This document shows, one piece after another, positions 1-6,433 of a stretch of DNA of 17,076 nt. The translations under genes and the position numbers were made by a program. The stretch's first letter is position 1, and the number at the start of each line of letters is the position of its first letter. Under the pieces are notes generated by a model. The model saw only the letters and a list, made by a program, of their open reading frames with translations, had not been told where the DNA came from and searched no databases. This DNA is from Bacteroidales bacterium (GTDB lineage: Bacteria > Bacteroidota > Bacteroidia > Bacteroidales > UBA932). The stretch spans positions 1-17,076 of the forward strand of contig JAIKYL010000058.1 in the NCBI GenBank assembly GCA_024683255.1, given 5' to 3'.

Positions 1-59
1 GCGGCATCGGCCTCACCCACCGATTCCGTGAGGAGGTCTATGAAACGGGGGTCAAACAT
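1..59 (-). CDS. N-terminus of an unidentified protein (partial)
   Basis: Only the first 19 codons are inside the window; they begin MFDPRFIDLLTESVGE and run off the left edge. The ATG overlaps the end of the upstream SRPBCC gene by 8 bases (ATGTTTGA), which is typical of translational coupling and supports a real start in the same operon. The short acidic helix could suit an RNA methyltransferase of the RsmF/NOL1-NOP2-Sun type, but too little is visible to name a family, and that idea is a guess. Confidence 0.55.
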   Translation of the reverse strand, partial: MFDPRFIDLLTESVGEADA

Positions 60-507
60 TGCTGCCCGGCCACATGTTGGGGTCGAAGCCTTCCGGCATC
101 TTGCCGTTGGAGGCGTCCACCAGGCCGTCCACCACCTTGTCCAGGGCCTCTTTGATCTTGCCGGAGAGCATCATCTTCATCATGAGGTTCAGATCGGCCT
201 CCGCCTTGATCCAGAAGTCCGTCTTGAAGGCGTCTTCCGCGGCGGGCTCGAAATGAATTTCTATATGGAAGGCAAACGGGGCGCCGTAGTCCACCAGCTC
301 AATGCGGCTGTAGGGCACTCTCTGGTGCACTTTGACGCCAATGTTGAAGCCCTGTACGGTGGCGGTAAGGGTGTCGTAACTGGCCTGGATCATGCTCCTT
401 TTGTCTTCCGGCAGCATGCGCTGGAAGTTCTGCAGATCCACCATGGACATGTACAGCTCGTAGGGCTGACGGGAAACTATGCCGTGTTTGCTTTCGATTT
501 CTGTCAT
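52..507 (-). CDS. SRPBCC-fold (START/polyketide-cyclase-like) protein
   Basis: A 151-residue soluble protein without signal peptide or membrane segment. Its size and layout match the small SRPBCC (Bet v1-like) proteins of Bacteroidota: an N-terminal strand, then helices (about residues 16-45), a run of antiparallel strands (about 45-110), and a long C-terminal amphipathic helix (about 108-135, KIKEALDKVVDGL). These proteins have a hydrophobic ligand pocket; ligand and cellular role are unknown. From family memory, Bacteroides homologues lie near pyrE and argH with a NUDIX gene close by. Here a NUDIX gene is divergent and no pyrE is visible. The ATG at 507 lies 35 bases downstream of a TAACTTTG promoter box. 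The family call rests on pattern recognition, not on a catalytic motif. Confidence 0.75.
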   Translation of the reverse strand: MTEIESKHGIVSRQPYELYMSMVDLQNFQRMLPEDKRSMIQASYDTLTATVQGFNIGVKVHQRVPYSRIELVDYGAPFAFHIEIHFEPAAEDAFKTDFWIKAEADLNLMMKMMLSGKIKEALDKVVDGLVDASNGKMPEGFDPNMWPGSNV

Positions 508-514
508 AATTCGC

Positions 515-522
515 TATCTTTG
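515..522 (+). promoter_or_regulatory. -7 promoter box (TATCTTTG) for the NUDIX gene
   Basis: Exact match to the Bacteroidota consensus TAnnTTTG, 36 bases upstream of the NUDIX ATG. No convincing TTTG -33 element at the standard distance; a TTTG at 487-490 is slightly too far. Assignment is inferred from position. Confidence 0.5.
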
Positions 523-541
523 TGTTCGATTAGACGGACTG

Positions 542-549
542 CAAAGTTA
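542..549 (-). promoter_or_regulatory. -7 promoter box (TAACTTTG) for the SRPBCC operon
   Basis: Exact TAnnTTTG match read on the minus strand, 34 bases before the SRPBCC start codon. It faces the box at 515-522, so the two divergent promoters overlap within about 35 bases. Confidence 0.5.
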
Positions 550-558
550 ACAAAAATC

Positions 559-1170
559 ATGCACAAAATCTATTTCGGCAAAAGGTGCATTATTATTTGC
601 TCTCCTTCAGAGGAAGCGCTCATGGACGCCAACTCCGTGGAATTCCACGTGGGGGAGGTGCTGGACATCCATGCCCTGGTGCGGATGTTCGAGGTACAGG
701 ACAGCCTTTCCCGCATCTATATTCCCACGGAAGACATTGAGAAAACCTATCGGCGCATCTGCCAGGAATTCAAGGAAGTGAATGCCGCCGGAGGGCTGGT
801 GAGCAACCGCCGCGGAGACTTCCTCCTTATCTCCAGAAGCGGCCTCTGGGACCTGCCCAAGGGCCATCAGGAGCCGGGAGAGGACATTGAAGTGTGCGCT
901 ATGCGGGAAGTGCAGGAAGAGACGGGAGTGGACCAGCTGGAGCTGCGCCGCCTCATCTGCGTCACGGATCACGTGTACTTCCGGGACAACCTGTGGCACC
1001 TCAAGCACACCTGGTGGTACGACATGCTTTACACGGATCCCACCAACCTGACGCCCCAGCGGGAGGAAGACATTTCCAAAGCCGCCTGGGTGGCAAAATC
1101 CTCTTTGCCGCCTTTCCTTAAAAATACTTATCCTTCCATCGTGGAAGTCTTCCGCGAGGCGCGGATTTAA
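559..1170 (+). CDS. NUDIX hydrolase
   Basis: A 203-residue cytosolic protein with a complete Nudix box at residues 102-124: G102, E108, then R116-E117-V-Q-E120-E121-T-G123-V124, matching GX5EX7REUXEEXGU. The glutamates bind the metal that activates water to cleave a nucleoside diphosphate linked to another group. The N-terminal ~75 residues are an extra region, also seen in Bacteroidota homologues, and may set substrate choice; the substrate is not predictable. The ATG at 559 was chosen because the reading frame extends upstream only through DNA antisense to the SRPBCC gene, and because it follows the TATCTTTG promoter box. The gene converges on the FtsX-like gene and the two overlap by 4 bases at their stop codons. 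Confidence 0.93.
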   Translation: MHKIYFGKRCIIICSPSEEALMDANSVEFHVGEVLDIHALVRMFEVQDSLSRIYIPTEDIEKTYRRICQEFKEVNAAGGLVSNRRGDFLLISRSGLWDLPKGHQEPGEDIEVCAMREVQEETGVDQLELRRLICVTDHVYFRDNLWHLKHTWWYDMLYTDPTNLTPQREEDISKAAWVAKSSLPPFLKNTYPSIVEVFREARI

Positions 1171-2324
1171 TCGGCCTTTACCGTAACGGCGGGATCGATC
1201 TTGGAGACATAGCGGGCGGGCAGCCAGAGCATGGCCAGAATGGCCAGGAAGGCCAGCACGTCGGCTGCCAGGATCCAGGGCAGATTCACGTGCACCGGCA
1301 CATAGGAAACGAAGTAATTGGCCGGGTCCAGGGGGATGAGATGCGTGGTGCCCTGAATGAGGCAGAAAAGCAGCGCCAGGGCGTTGCCGATGAGCATTCC
1401 CTTTAAAACCACGCCGGCTCCCACGCGTACGAAAACGCCGCCTACGGCCTTGTTGTCCATGCCCATGGTCTTGAGCGTGCCGATGGTGGAGATGTTCCTG
1501 AGGAGCAGGATCAGCAGGCCCGAAATCATGTTGAAACCGGCCACCACCGTCATGAGGATGAGGATGGTGAAAACGTTGAAATCCAACAGTTCCAGCCAGT
1601 CAAAGACCTGCGGATAGGCGCGGGGAGAGGCCGTGACATAGAGGTTGTCTTCCTCTTCGGTTCCGCTGTTCAAAAAGCACACTCCAATTTGCGCCGCCAC
1701 TTTGTCCAGGGTGGCGCGGTCCCGGAAACGGTCGGCCACCTCCACTTCCAGGCAAGACACCTCATCGGCCTCCCAGCCGTTCAGGCGCTGCAGGTCCTCC
1801 AGGTTGGCGTAGACCATGAGATTGTCGTCCATTTCCACCAGGTCACGATGGACGGCGGTGATGCGGAATTTCCGCACCCGGACTTTTTCGCCGATGAAAT
1901 ATGTGGTGAGGTTGTCTCCCACGCCCAGCCCCATGATCCGGGACAGACGCTCCGGAATGGAGACGGTGAGGGAGGAATCCGGACGCTGGATGCCTTTCAC
2001 CAGCACCCCGTGGATGCGGTCTCCGTCCTTTACCACGCCGCTACGGAGCACGGCGGGACGGATGCCCTTAACGCCCGGGACGGAAAGGAGGGCTTCCTGA
2101 GAAGGAAGTTTAAGGGGCATGGAGGCCATTTCGCCCAGGGAACGGTCCTGGGGCTGGATGCGGATGTCGCCCACCATAGCCGCCACCCCGTCCCGCACGG
2201 CTGCACGGAAGCCGGAGGAGACGGCTACGGCGACGATCATCACGAAGAAACTGACGGCAATGGCCACTGCCGCCAGTTTTCCTTGAAACGAAAGCTTCCG
2301 CGATATGAAGCGGGAAGCTTCCAC
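1167..2324 (-). CDS. FtsX/LolE-like ABC transporter permease
   Basis: A 385-residue inner-membrane protein with the FtsX/MacB permease layout: one N-terminal helix (about 17-38), a large periplasmic domain (about 40-245, MacB-PCD-like), then three helices (about 249-276, 298-324, 348-370). The sequence NISTIGTLKTMGMDNKAV (277-294) is the typical cytoplasmic coupling segment after the second helix. In LolC/LolE, such subunits work with an ATPase to release lipoproteins from the inner membrane; no ATPase gene is visible here. The start is a GTG at 2324, directly after the TAA of the M13 peptidase gene, with no other good start nearby. It is therefore probably translated by coupling to that gene. 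Slightly shorter than the usual ~400-residue LolE-like proteins. Lipoprotein transport is inferred from the family only. Confidence 0.85.
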   Translation of the reverse strand: MEASRFISRKLSFQGKLAAVAIAVSFFVMIVAVAVSSGFRAAVRDGVAAMVGDIRIQPQDRSLGEMASMPLKLPSQEALLSVPGVKGIRPAVLRSGVVKDGDRIHGVLVKGIQRPDSSLTVSIPERLSRIMGLGVGDNLTTYFIGEKVRVRKFRITAVHRDLVEMDDNLMVYANLEDLQRLNGWEADEVSCLEVEVADRFRDRATLDKVAAQIGVCFLNSGTEEEDNLYVTASPRAYPQVFDWLELLDFNVFTILILMTVVAGFNMISGLLILLLRNISTIGTLKTMGMDNKAVGGVFVRVGAGVVLKGMLIGNALALLFCLIQGTTHLIPLDPANYFVSYVPVHVNLPWILAADVLAFLAILAMLWLPARYVSKIDPAVTVKAD

Positions 2325-4334
2325 TTACCAGATGTGGACGCGCTCCTCTTCCGGACGGAACATCTTGTCCCCTTCGTGGATGTCGAAGGCGTCGAAGAAG
2401 GTCTGGAAGTTACGGACGGAAACGTTCACGCGGTTCACGGCCAGCGAGTGCACGTCCATGTTGGTGAGACGGGCTTTTTCCTCGTCGGTGATGTTCTGGG
2501 CCCAGATGGCGCCGTAGCTCAGGTAGAAGCGCTGGGCACGGGTGAAGCCGTCAATCATGGGGTCCTTCTTGCCGGCCACGGCATTCTCCATGGCGGTGAA
2601 GGCGATGGACAGGCCACCGTGGTCGCCGATGTTCTCACCCAGGGTGTATCGGCCGTTGGCATGTACGCCGGGCAGGATCTCCACCTCGTCGAACTGGGCG
2701 GCAAGCTTGTCTCCCAGGGCGTTGAACTTGGCCTTGTCCTCGTCGGTCCACCAGTTCACCATATTGCCCACTGCGTCGAACATGGAACCCTGGTCGTCAA
2801 AGCCGTGGGACATCTCGTGGCCGATGACCACGCCGATGCCGCCGTAGTTCACGGGCTCATCGGCCTCAGGATCGAAGAACGGCTTCTGCAGGATGGCTGC
2901 CGGGAAGCAGATTTCGTTGGTGGTGGGGTTGTAGTAGGCGTTCACCGTCTGCGGAGTCATGCCCCATTCGGTCTTGTCCGTGGGCTTGCCCAGCTTGTCC
3001 ATGTTGTCTTTCACATACCAGGCGCTGGCGTTGCGGAGGTTCTCATAGTAGGTGTTTTCCGGATTGATGTCCAGGGAGCTGTAGTCCTTCCACTTGTCCG
3101 GATAGCCGATCTTCACGGTGAAGGCGGCCAGTTTTTCCTGGGCCTTGGCCTTGGTCTCGTCGCCCATCCATTCCAGCTGGTCGATGTGCTGGCCCAGGGC
3201 GGTACGCAGGTTCTCCACCAGGGTAACCATCTTCTGCTTGGAGCTTTCCGGGAAGTAACGGCTCACATACATCTCACCCACGGCTTCTCCCAGGATGCTG
3301 TTGGGAACGCTCATGGCCCTCTTCCAACGCGGCTGCTGCTCCTGGGCACCGGCCATCTGGTGGGAGAAGAACTCCCAGGAGGCGGTGTAGAAATCGTCGG
3401 ACAGGGCGCTGCACTGACCGGAGACGAACTGGGTAAGCAGATAGGCCTTGAGGGTTTCCAGGTCCGTCTTGCCGAAGAAAGCGTTCAGGCCTTCAAAATA
3501 GGAGGGCTGCTGGACGATGATCTTTTCCTGCGGGGCGATGCCGGCGGCGCTGCAGATCTTGTCGAAGCCGAGTGCCGGCCAGGACTTGAAGATCTGCTCC
3601 GAAGACATGGGGTTGTAGATCTTCTCCATGTTGCGATTCTCTTCGCGGGTCCAGAAAATCTGGGCCATGGCATCCTCGACGGCCATATCCTTGGCAACCA
3701 CAGCCTCGGCATCGGCCACACCGGCCAGGTTCAAGGCTTTTACCAGGAAGGCCTGATAGCCGTCCTTCAGGGCCTTGTTGCTCTCCAGCAGGTAGTAGTC
3801 ACGGTCTCCCATGCCCAGGCCGCCCTGGCCCAGGTAAAGGACCTGCATGTCGCTGTTGGTAAGGTCGGCCTCTACGCCGGCGCCAAAGAAACCGCCTTCC
3901 CCGTAAAGGCTCATCTTGCCCAGCAGGGTGGCCAGTTCGTCCTTGGACTTGACGGCCTGGATCTCGGCGATGTATTTCTGGATGGGCTGTGCACCCAGCT
4001 CATTGCGGGTGGTGGAGTCCAGGGCCATCTTGTAGAGGTCCGTGATCTTCTGCTCCACGGTGCCGGGAACGGTTTCGGAGGTGGTCATGCTCTCGAAGAG
4101 GGCGTTGAGGTTCTCCTGAGCCTGCTCACGGAGGGCGTCAAAACTGCCGTAACGGGAGAATTCCGGACGGAGCGGGTTGTTTTTCTGCCATCCGCCGGTA
4201 GAATACTGGTAGAAGTCTTCCTTGGGGCTGGTGGTAGGATCCAGGTTGGCCATGTCCAGGGCCGGCGCTTTGCTCTTGGGAGCGCAGGCCGCAAGGGCCA
4301 GAAGGGTTGACATAAGCAATAAAGTCTTTTTCAT
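2325..4334 (-). CDS. M13 family zinc metallopeptidase lipoprotein (PepO/neprilysin-type)
   Basis: A 669-residue secreted endopeptidase of oligopeptides. The start at 4334 gives a lipoprotein signal peptide: MKK, a hydrophobic stretch, lipobox L14-A-A-C17. M13_N domain spans about 33-410, the catalytic domain about 465-669. Zinc site: HEMSH at 506-510 (H506, E507 catalytic, H510) and E567 in ENIGDHGG (567-574), with D571 as the supporting acid. The substrate-backbone motif NAYYNP is at 465-470, and the chain ends in W669, as is usual for the family. Full length for the family. The frame extends upstream into the divergent transporter, but only this start gives a signal peptide, and a TAAATTTG box lies 42 bases ahead. 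It would be anchored to a periplasmic or outer membrane face. First gene of a two-gene operon with the FtsX-like permease. Confidence 0.96.
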   Translation of the reverse strand: MKKTLLLMSTLLALAACAPKSKAPALDMANLDPTTSPKEDFYQYSTGGWQKNNPLRPEFSRYGSFDALREQAQENLNALFESMTTSETVPGTVEQKITDLYKMALDSTTRNELGAQPIQKYIAEIQAVKSKDELATLLGKMSLYGEGGFFGAGVEADLTNSDMQVLYLGQGGLGMGDRDYYLLESNKALKDGYQAFLVKALNLAGVADAEAVVAKDMAVEDAMAQIFWTREENRNMEKIYNPMSSEQIFKSWPALGFDKICSAAGIAPQEKIIVQQPSYFEGLNAFFGKTDLETLKAYLLTQFVSGQCSALSDDFYTASWEFFSHQMAGAQEQQPRWKRAMSVPNSILGEAVGEMYVSRYFPESSKQKMVTLVENLRTALGQHIDQLEWMGDETKAKAQEKLAAFTVKIGYPDKWKDYSSLDINPENTYYENLRNASAWYVKDNMDKLGKPTDKTEWGMTPQTVNAYYNPTTNEICFPAAILQKPFFDPEADEPVNYGGIGVVIGHEMSHGFDDQGSMFDAVGNMVNWWTDEDKAKFNALGDKLAAQFDEVEILPGVHANGRYTLGENIGDHGGLSIAFTAMENAVAGKKDPMIDGFTRAQRFYLSYGAIWAQNITDEEKARLTNMDVHSLAVNRVNVSVRNFQTFFDAFDIHEGDKMFRPEEERVHIW

Positions 4335-4376
4335 ATTATTAATGGTTTTGTAGATGTTCGCTTTCGGGGCAATTTG

Positions 4377-4384
4377 CAAATTTA
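4377..4384 (-). promoter_or_regulatory. -7 promoter box (TAAATTTG) for the M13 peptidase operon
   Basis: Exact TAnnTTTG match on the minus strand, giving a predicted leader of about 40 bases to the ATG at 4334. No clear -33 element was seen. Confidence 0.45.
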
Positions 4385-4396
4385 CACAAAACTCTG

Positions 4397-4404
4397 CATA
4401 TTTG
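4397..4404 (+). promoter_or_regulatory. Probable -7 box (CATATTTG) for the BASS-type transporter
   Basis: One mismatch to TAnnTTTG (first base C), 30 bases before the chosen ATG. It lies 12 bases from the opposing box of the peptidase gene, so this is another compact divergent promoter region. Confidence 0.35.
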
Positions 4405-4434
4405 TGCAGATTTTTGTCTCGGATTGGATGTTTT

Positions 4435-5391
4435 ATGCATAAATGGGCTGCTGTCATAAGGGATTGGATGCTTCCGGGGGCCATCGTTCTGGGAACATCT
4501 TTATATATTATCTATCACTTTTCCCCAGGCCTGCATCCCTTCGGTCCCTGGTTGCACCCGCTGGTGAGCGAGGGGCAGCGGCTGGTAATTGCCATCCTGC
4601 TGTTTTTCCAGTTTGTAAAAATCTCTCCGCACGACCTGCGCATCACCCACTGGCATTTTAAGGCGCTGGCCATCCAGACGGGATTGTTCCTGGCCCTGGC
4701 GGCAGGCGTCATGCTCCTCCAGCCGGGCCACGTCCGCATGCTGTTGGAATGCGCCATGCTCTGCTTCATCTGTCCCACGGCCGCGGCGGCGGGCGTTATC
4801 ACGGACCGCCTGGGCGGCAAGCTTTCGGACACGGTCTCCTATGTGGTCATCATCAACGTGGCGGCTACCTTCCTCATTCCGCTGGTGATTCCGCTGGTGA
4901 ATCCATCGGCCCAGATGGGCTTCTGGACCTATGTGGGGCACATTGCACTGAAGGTCTTCCCCCTTCTTATCCTTCCCGGCCTGCTGGCCTGGCTCATCCG
5001 CTACACAACCCATAAGCTGCAGCGCACCCTCATGCGCTGGGCGTCCTATTCCTTCTACGTGTGGGGCGTGGGACTTACCCTGGCCATGATCCTGGCCACC
5101 CGGGCGCTGCTTCTGAGCGGTCTGGGCGCCTGGGCCATAGCCGGCATTGTGGGCGTTTCCATCCTCTGCTGCTTCGTGCAGTTCTTCTCCGGCCGCAGGA
5201 TGGGCAAGGACCGTGAGGATAAGATCACAGCCGGCCAGGCCCTGGGCCAAAAGAACACAGGCTTCCTTATCTGGTTGGGATACAATTATTTAACGCCTGT
5301 CACGTCCGTAGCCGGCGGGCTCTACGCCATCTGGCAGAACCTGTTCAACAGCTGGGAACTGTACCGGAAAGAACATCCCGTACAGTCTTAG
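4435..5391 (+). CDS. BASS superfamily transporter (bile acid:sodium symporter-like)
   Basis: A 318-residue, very hydrophobic inner-membrane protein with about nine or ten predicted helices. Length and layout fit the bile acid:sodium symporter (BASS) superfamily. The most telling region is near the C-terminus: GQALGQKNTGFLIWL (about 264-278) followed by NYLTPVTSVAGG (about 281-292), the unwound-helix and sodium-site region of these carriers as seen in Bacteroidota homologues. Substrate is unknown; annotated bile acid transport should not be assumed. The ATG at 4435 was chosen over an in-frame ATG at 4354 because the latter would put the promoter box and AT-rich leader inside the gene. Transcribed alone, divergent from the M13 peptidase. 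The last codon and stop fall inside a 19-base direct repeat (5386-5404). Confidence 0.85.
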   Translation: MHKWAAVIRDWMLPGAIVLGTSLYIIYHFSPGLHPFGPWLHPLVSEGQRLVIAILLFFQFVKISPHDLRITHWHFKALAIQTGLFLALAAGVMLLQPGHVRMLLECAMLCFICPTAAAAGVITDRLGGKLSDTVSYVVIINVAATFLIPLVIPLVNPSAQMGFWTYVGHIALKVFPLLILPGLLAWLIRYTTHKLQRTLMRWASYSFYVWGVGLTLAMILATRALLLSGLGAWAIAGIVGVSILCCFVQFFSGRRMGKDREDKITAGQALGQKNTGFLIWLGYNYLTPVTSVAGGLYAIWQNLFNSWELYRKEHPVQS

Positions 5392-5468
5392 TCACGTTTT
5401 GGGCTTTTTTCTTGCCCAAGATTGTCAGTAGTGACGATCTTAGTCACGTTTTGGGCCAAAAACATGAC
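5386..5468. repeat. Direct and inverted repeat cluster between convergent genes, likely bidirectional terminator region
   Basis: The 19-mer TCTTAGTCACGTTTTGGGC occurs at 5386-5404 and again at 5438-5456; the first copy includes the transporter's last codon and stop. Between them lies a 9-bp hairpin (arms 5419-5427 and 5432-5440, loop GTAG, one G-U pair). The second copy extends into a long inverted repeat, arms about 5443-5452 and 5459-5468 with one mismatch. A shorter stem TTGGGC/GCCCAA (5399-5404 with 5414-5419) encloses a T-run. The location between convergent stops suggests termination in both directions, but the layered layout is more than a simple terminator needs. Confidence 0.65.
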
Positions 5469-5488
5469 CAAGAGAGGTAGTGTGGGGT

Positions 5489-6433
5489 TTAAAGCGGATA
5501 AAAACGGGTGTAGAAGGCGTAGATATTCAGCACATCTTCCACGTAGACTATGGTTTGGGTGCCCTTGAATCCGGGGACATCCGGAATCACCTTGAGCACG
5601 CTGTCCCAGCGGGTGGCGTCCACCCCTTTTTCGCGCGCCGTCTGGATGGTCTGAAGGATGCGGCCCTCGCCGGCGTTGTAGGCTGCCAGGGTGAATTTGA
5701 TGCACTCGGTGGTATCGGCCGCGGCGGAGCTGAACATGTTCTGCAGGCGCTTGAGGTAGGTGGTTCCTACGGAGAGGTTTACGGACGGAATGAGCAGGGT
5801 GTCCGTGCTGTAGCGGCTACTCCTAATCTGCATGAGGCCGATGGCGCCCTTGTGCGAGTTGGCGTCCGGATGGAAACGTGATTCGCGGAAAATGATGGCC
5901 GATAACAAACGCCAGTCCCAGCCGATGGATTCGGCATACTTCCGCACCAGCGGGTCGTAGCTGCTGATGGTGGTAAGATGGACGGGTTTTCCTTTCTGGT
6001 AGTCCCGCTGAATCTGGTGGAAGCGGGATTCGGAAGAGAGTTCCCCAATCCAGCGGTTCATGAGCATGAGGGCGTGGGATTCGTCCTTGCGCAGTACCCA
6101 TACCGTGCCGTCCGGGAAGGGGCGGGTGGCCATCAGACCTTCCGGGAGGGAATCGGCCTGGACCGTTACAACCAGGTCTGCAGTGCCTTCCAGCAGGGAA
6201 TCCAAATAGTTGGCATCATCGGCCGCTACTTCCAGGGTAGCTTCCAGGCCGTGGTCGCCGGTGAATTTCTGCACCAGGACCTCTTCCAGATTGGCCCCGG
6301 CCCAGGGAAGGATGCAGCGGAGGGTGTCTTCCGGACGTACGGCGCGGTCTCCCGAATGCTCCTTGCGCGGAATGAGCAGGAGCACCAGGACTGCCAGGAC
6401 AATTAGCAGATACGTCTTATAGGAAGGTTTCAT
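5489..6433 (-). CDS. MltF-like membrane-bound lytic transglycosylase
   Basis: A 314-residue envelope protein that should cleave peptidoglycan glycan strands with formation of 1,6-anhydro-muramic acid. An N-terminal hydrophobic anchor (about 7-22) is followed by a short substrate-binding-protein-like region (about 35-150) and a C-terminal SLT goose-lysozyme-type domain (about 160-310). The catalytic glutamate is E184 in FRESRFHPDA; further SLT motifs are GAIGLMQI (196-203) and AAYNAGEGRI (250-259). The N-terminal domain is only about half the size of the SBP_bac_3 domain in E. coli MltF, and there is no lipobox. The ATG overlaps the stop of the putative porin gene (ATGA), so the two are one operon. 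Confidence 0.92.
   Translation of the reverse strand: MKPSYKTYLLIVLAVLVLLLIPRKEHSGDRAVRPEDTLRCILPWAGANLEEVLVQKFTGDHGLEATLEVAADDANYLDSLLEGTADLVVTVQADSLPEGLMATRPFPDGTVWVLRKDESHALMLMNRWIGELSSESRFHQIQRDYQKGKPVHLTTISSYDPLVRKYAESIGWDWRLLSAIIFRESRFHPDANSHKGAIGLMQIRSSRYSTDTLLIPSVNLSVGTTYLKRLQNMFSSAAADTTECIKFTLAAYNAGEGRILQTIQTAREKGVDATRWDSVLKVIPDVPGFKGTQTIVYVEDVLNIYAFYTRFYPL

Noticed and set aside
28..558. Upstream extension of the NUDIX frame
   Set aside because: It covers DNA coding for the SRPBCC gene and the divergent promoters. The conserved protein starts at the ATG at 559.
1689..4310. 873-codon open frame on the plus strand, antisense to the permease and M13 genes
   Set aside because: It crosses two well-supported genes, and its translation is rich in His/Val/Gly with no domain pattern. 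It is a by-product of GC-rich codon use on the opposite strand.
4435..5391. Specific bile acid transporter
   Set aside because: Only membership of the superfamily can be supported; the substrate of such bacterial members is generally unknown.
5388..5465. 25-codon open frame on the minus strand within the repeat cluster
   Set aside because: Its whole length is repeat and hairpin sequence between convergent genes, with no ribosome-binding or promoter signal. It may be worth a look only if the element proves dispersed.
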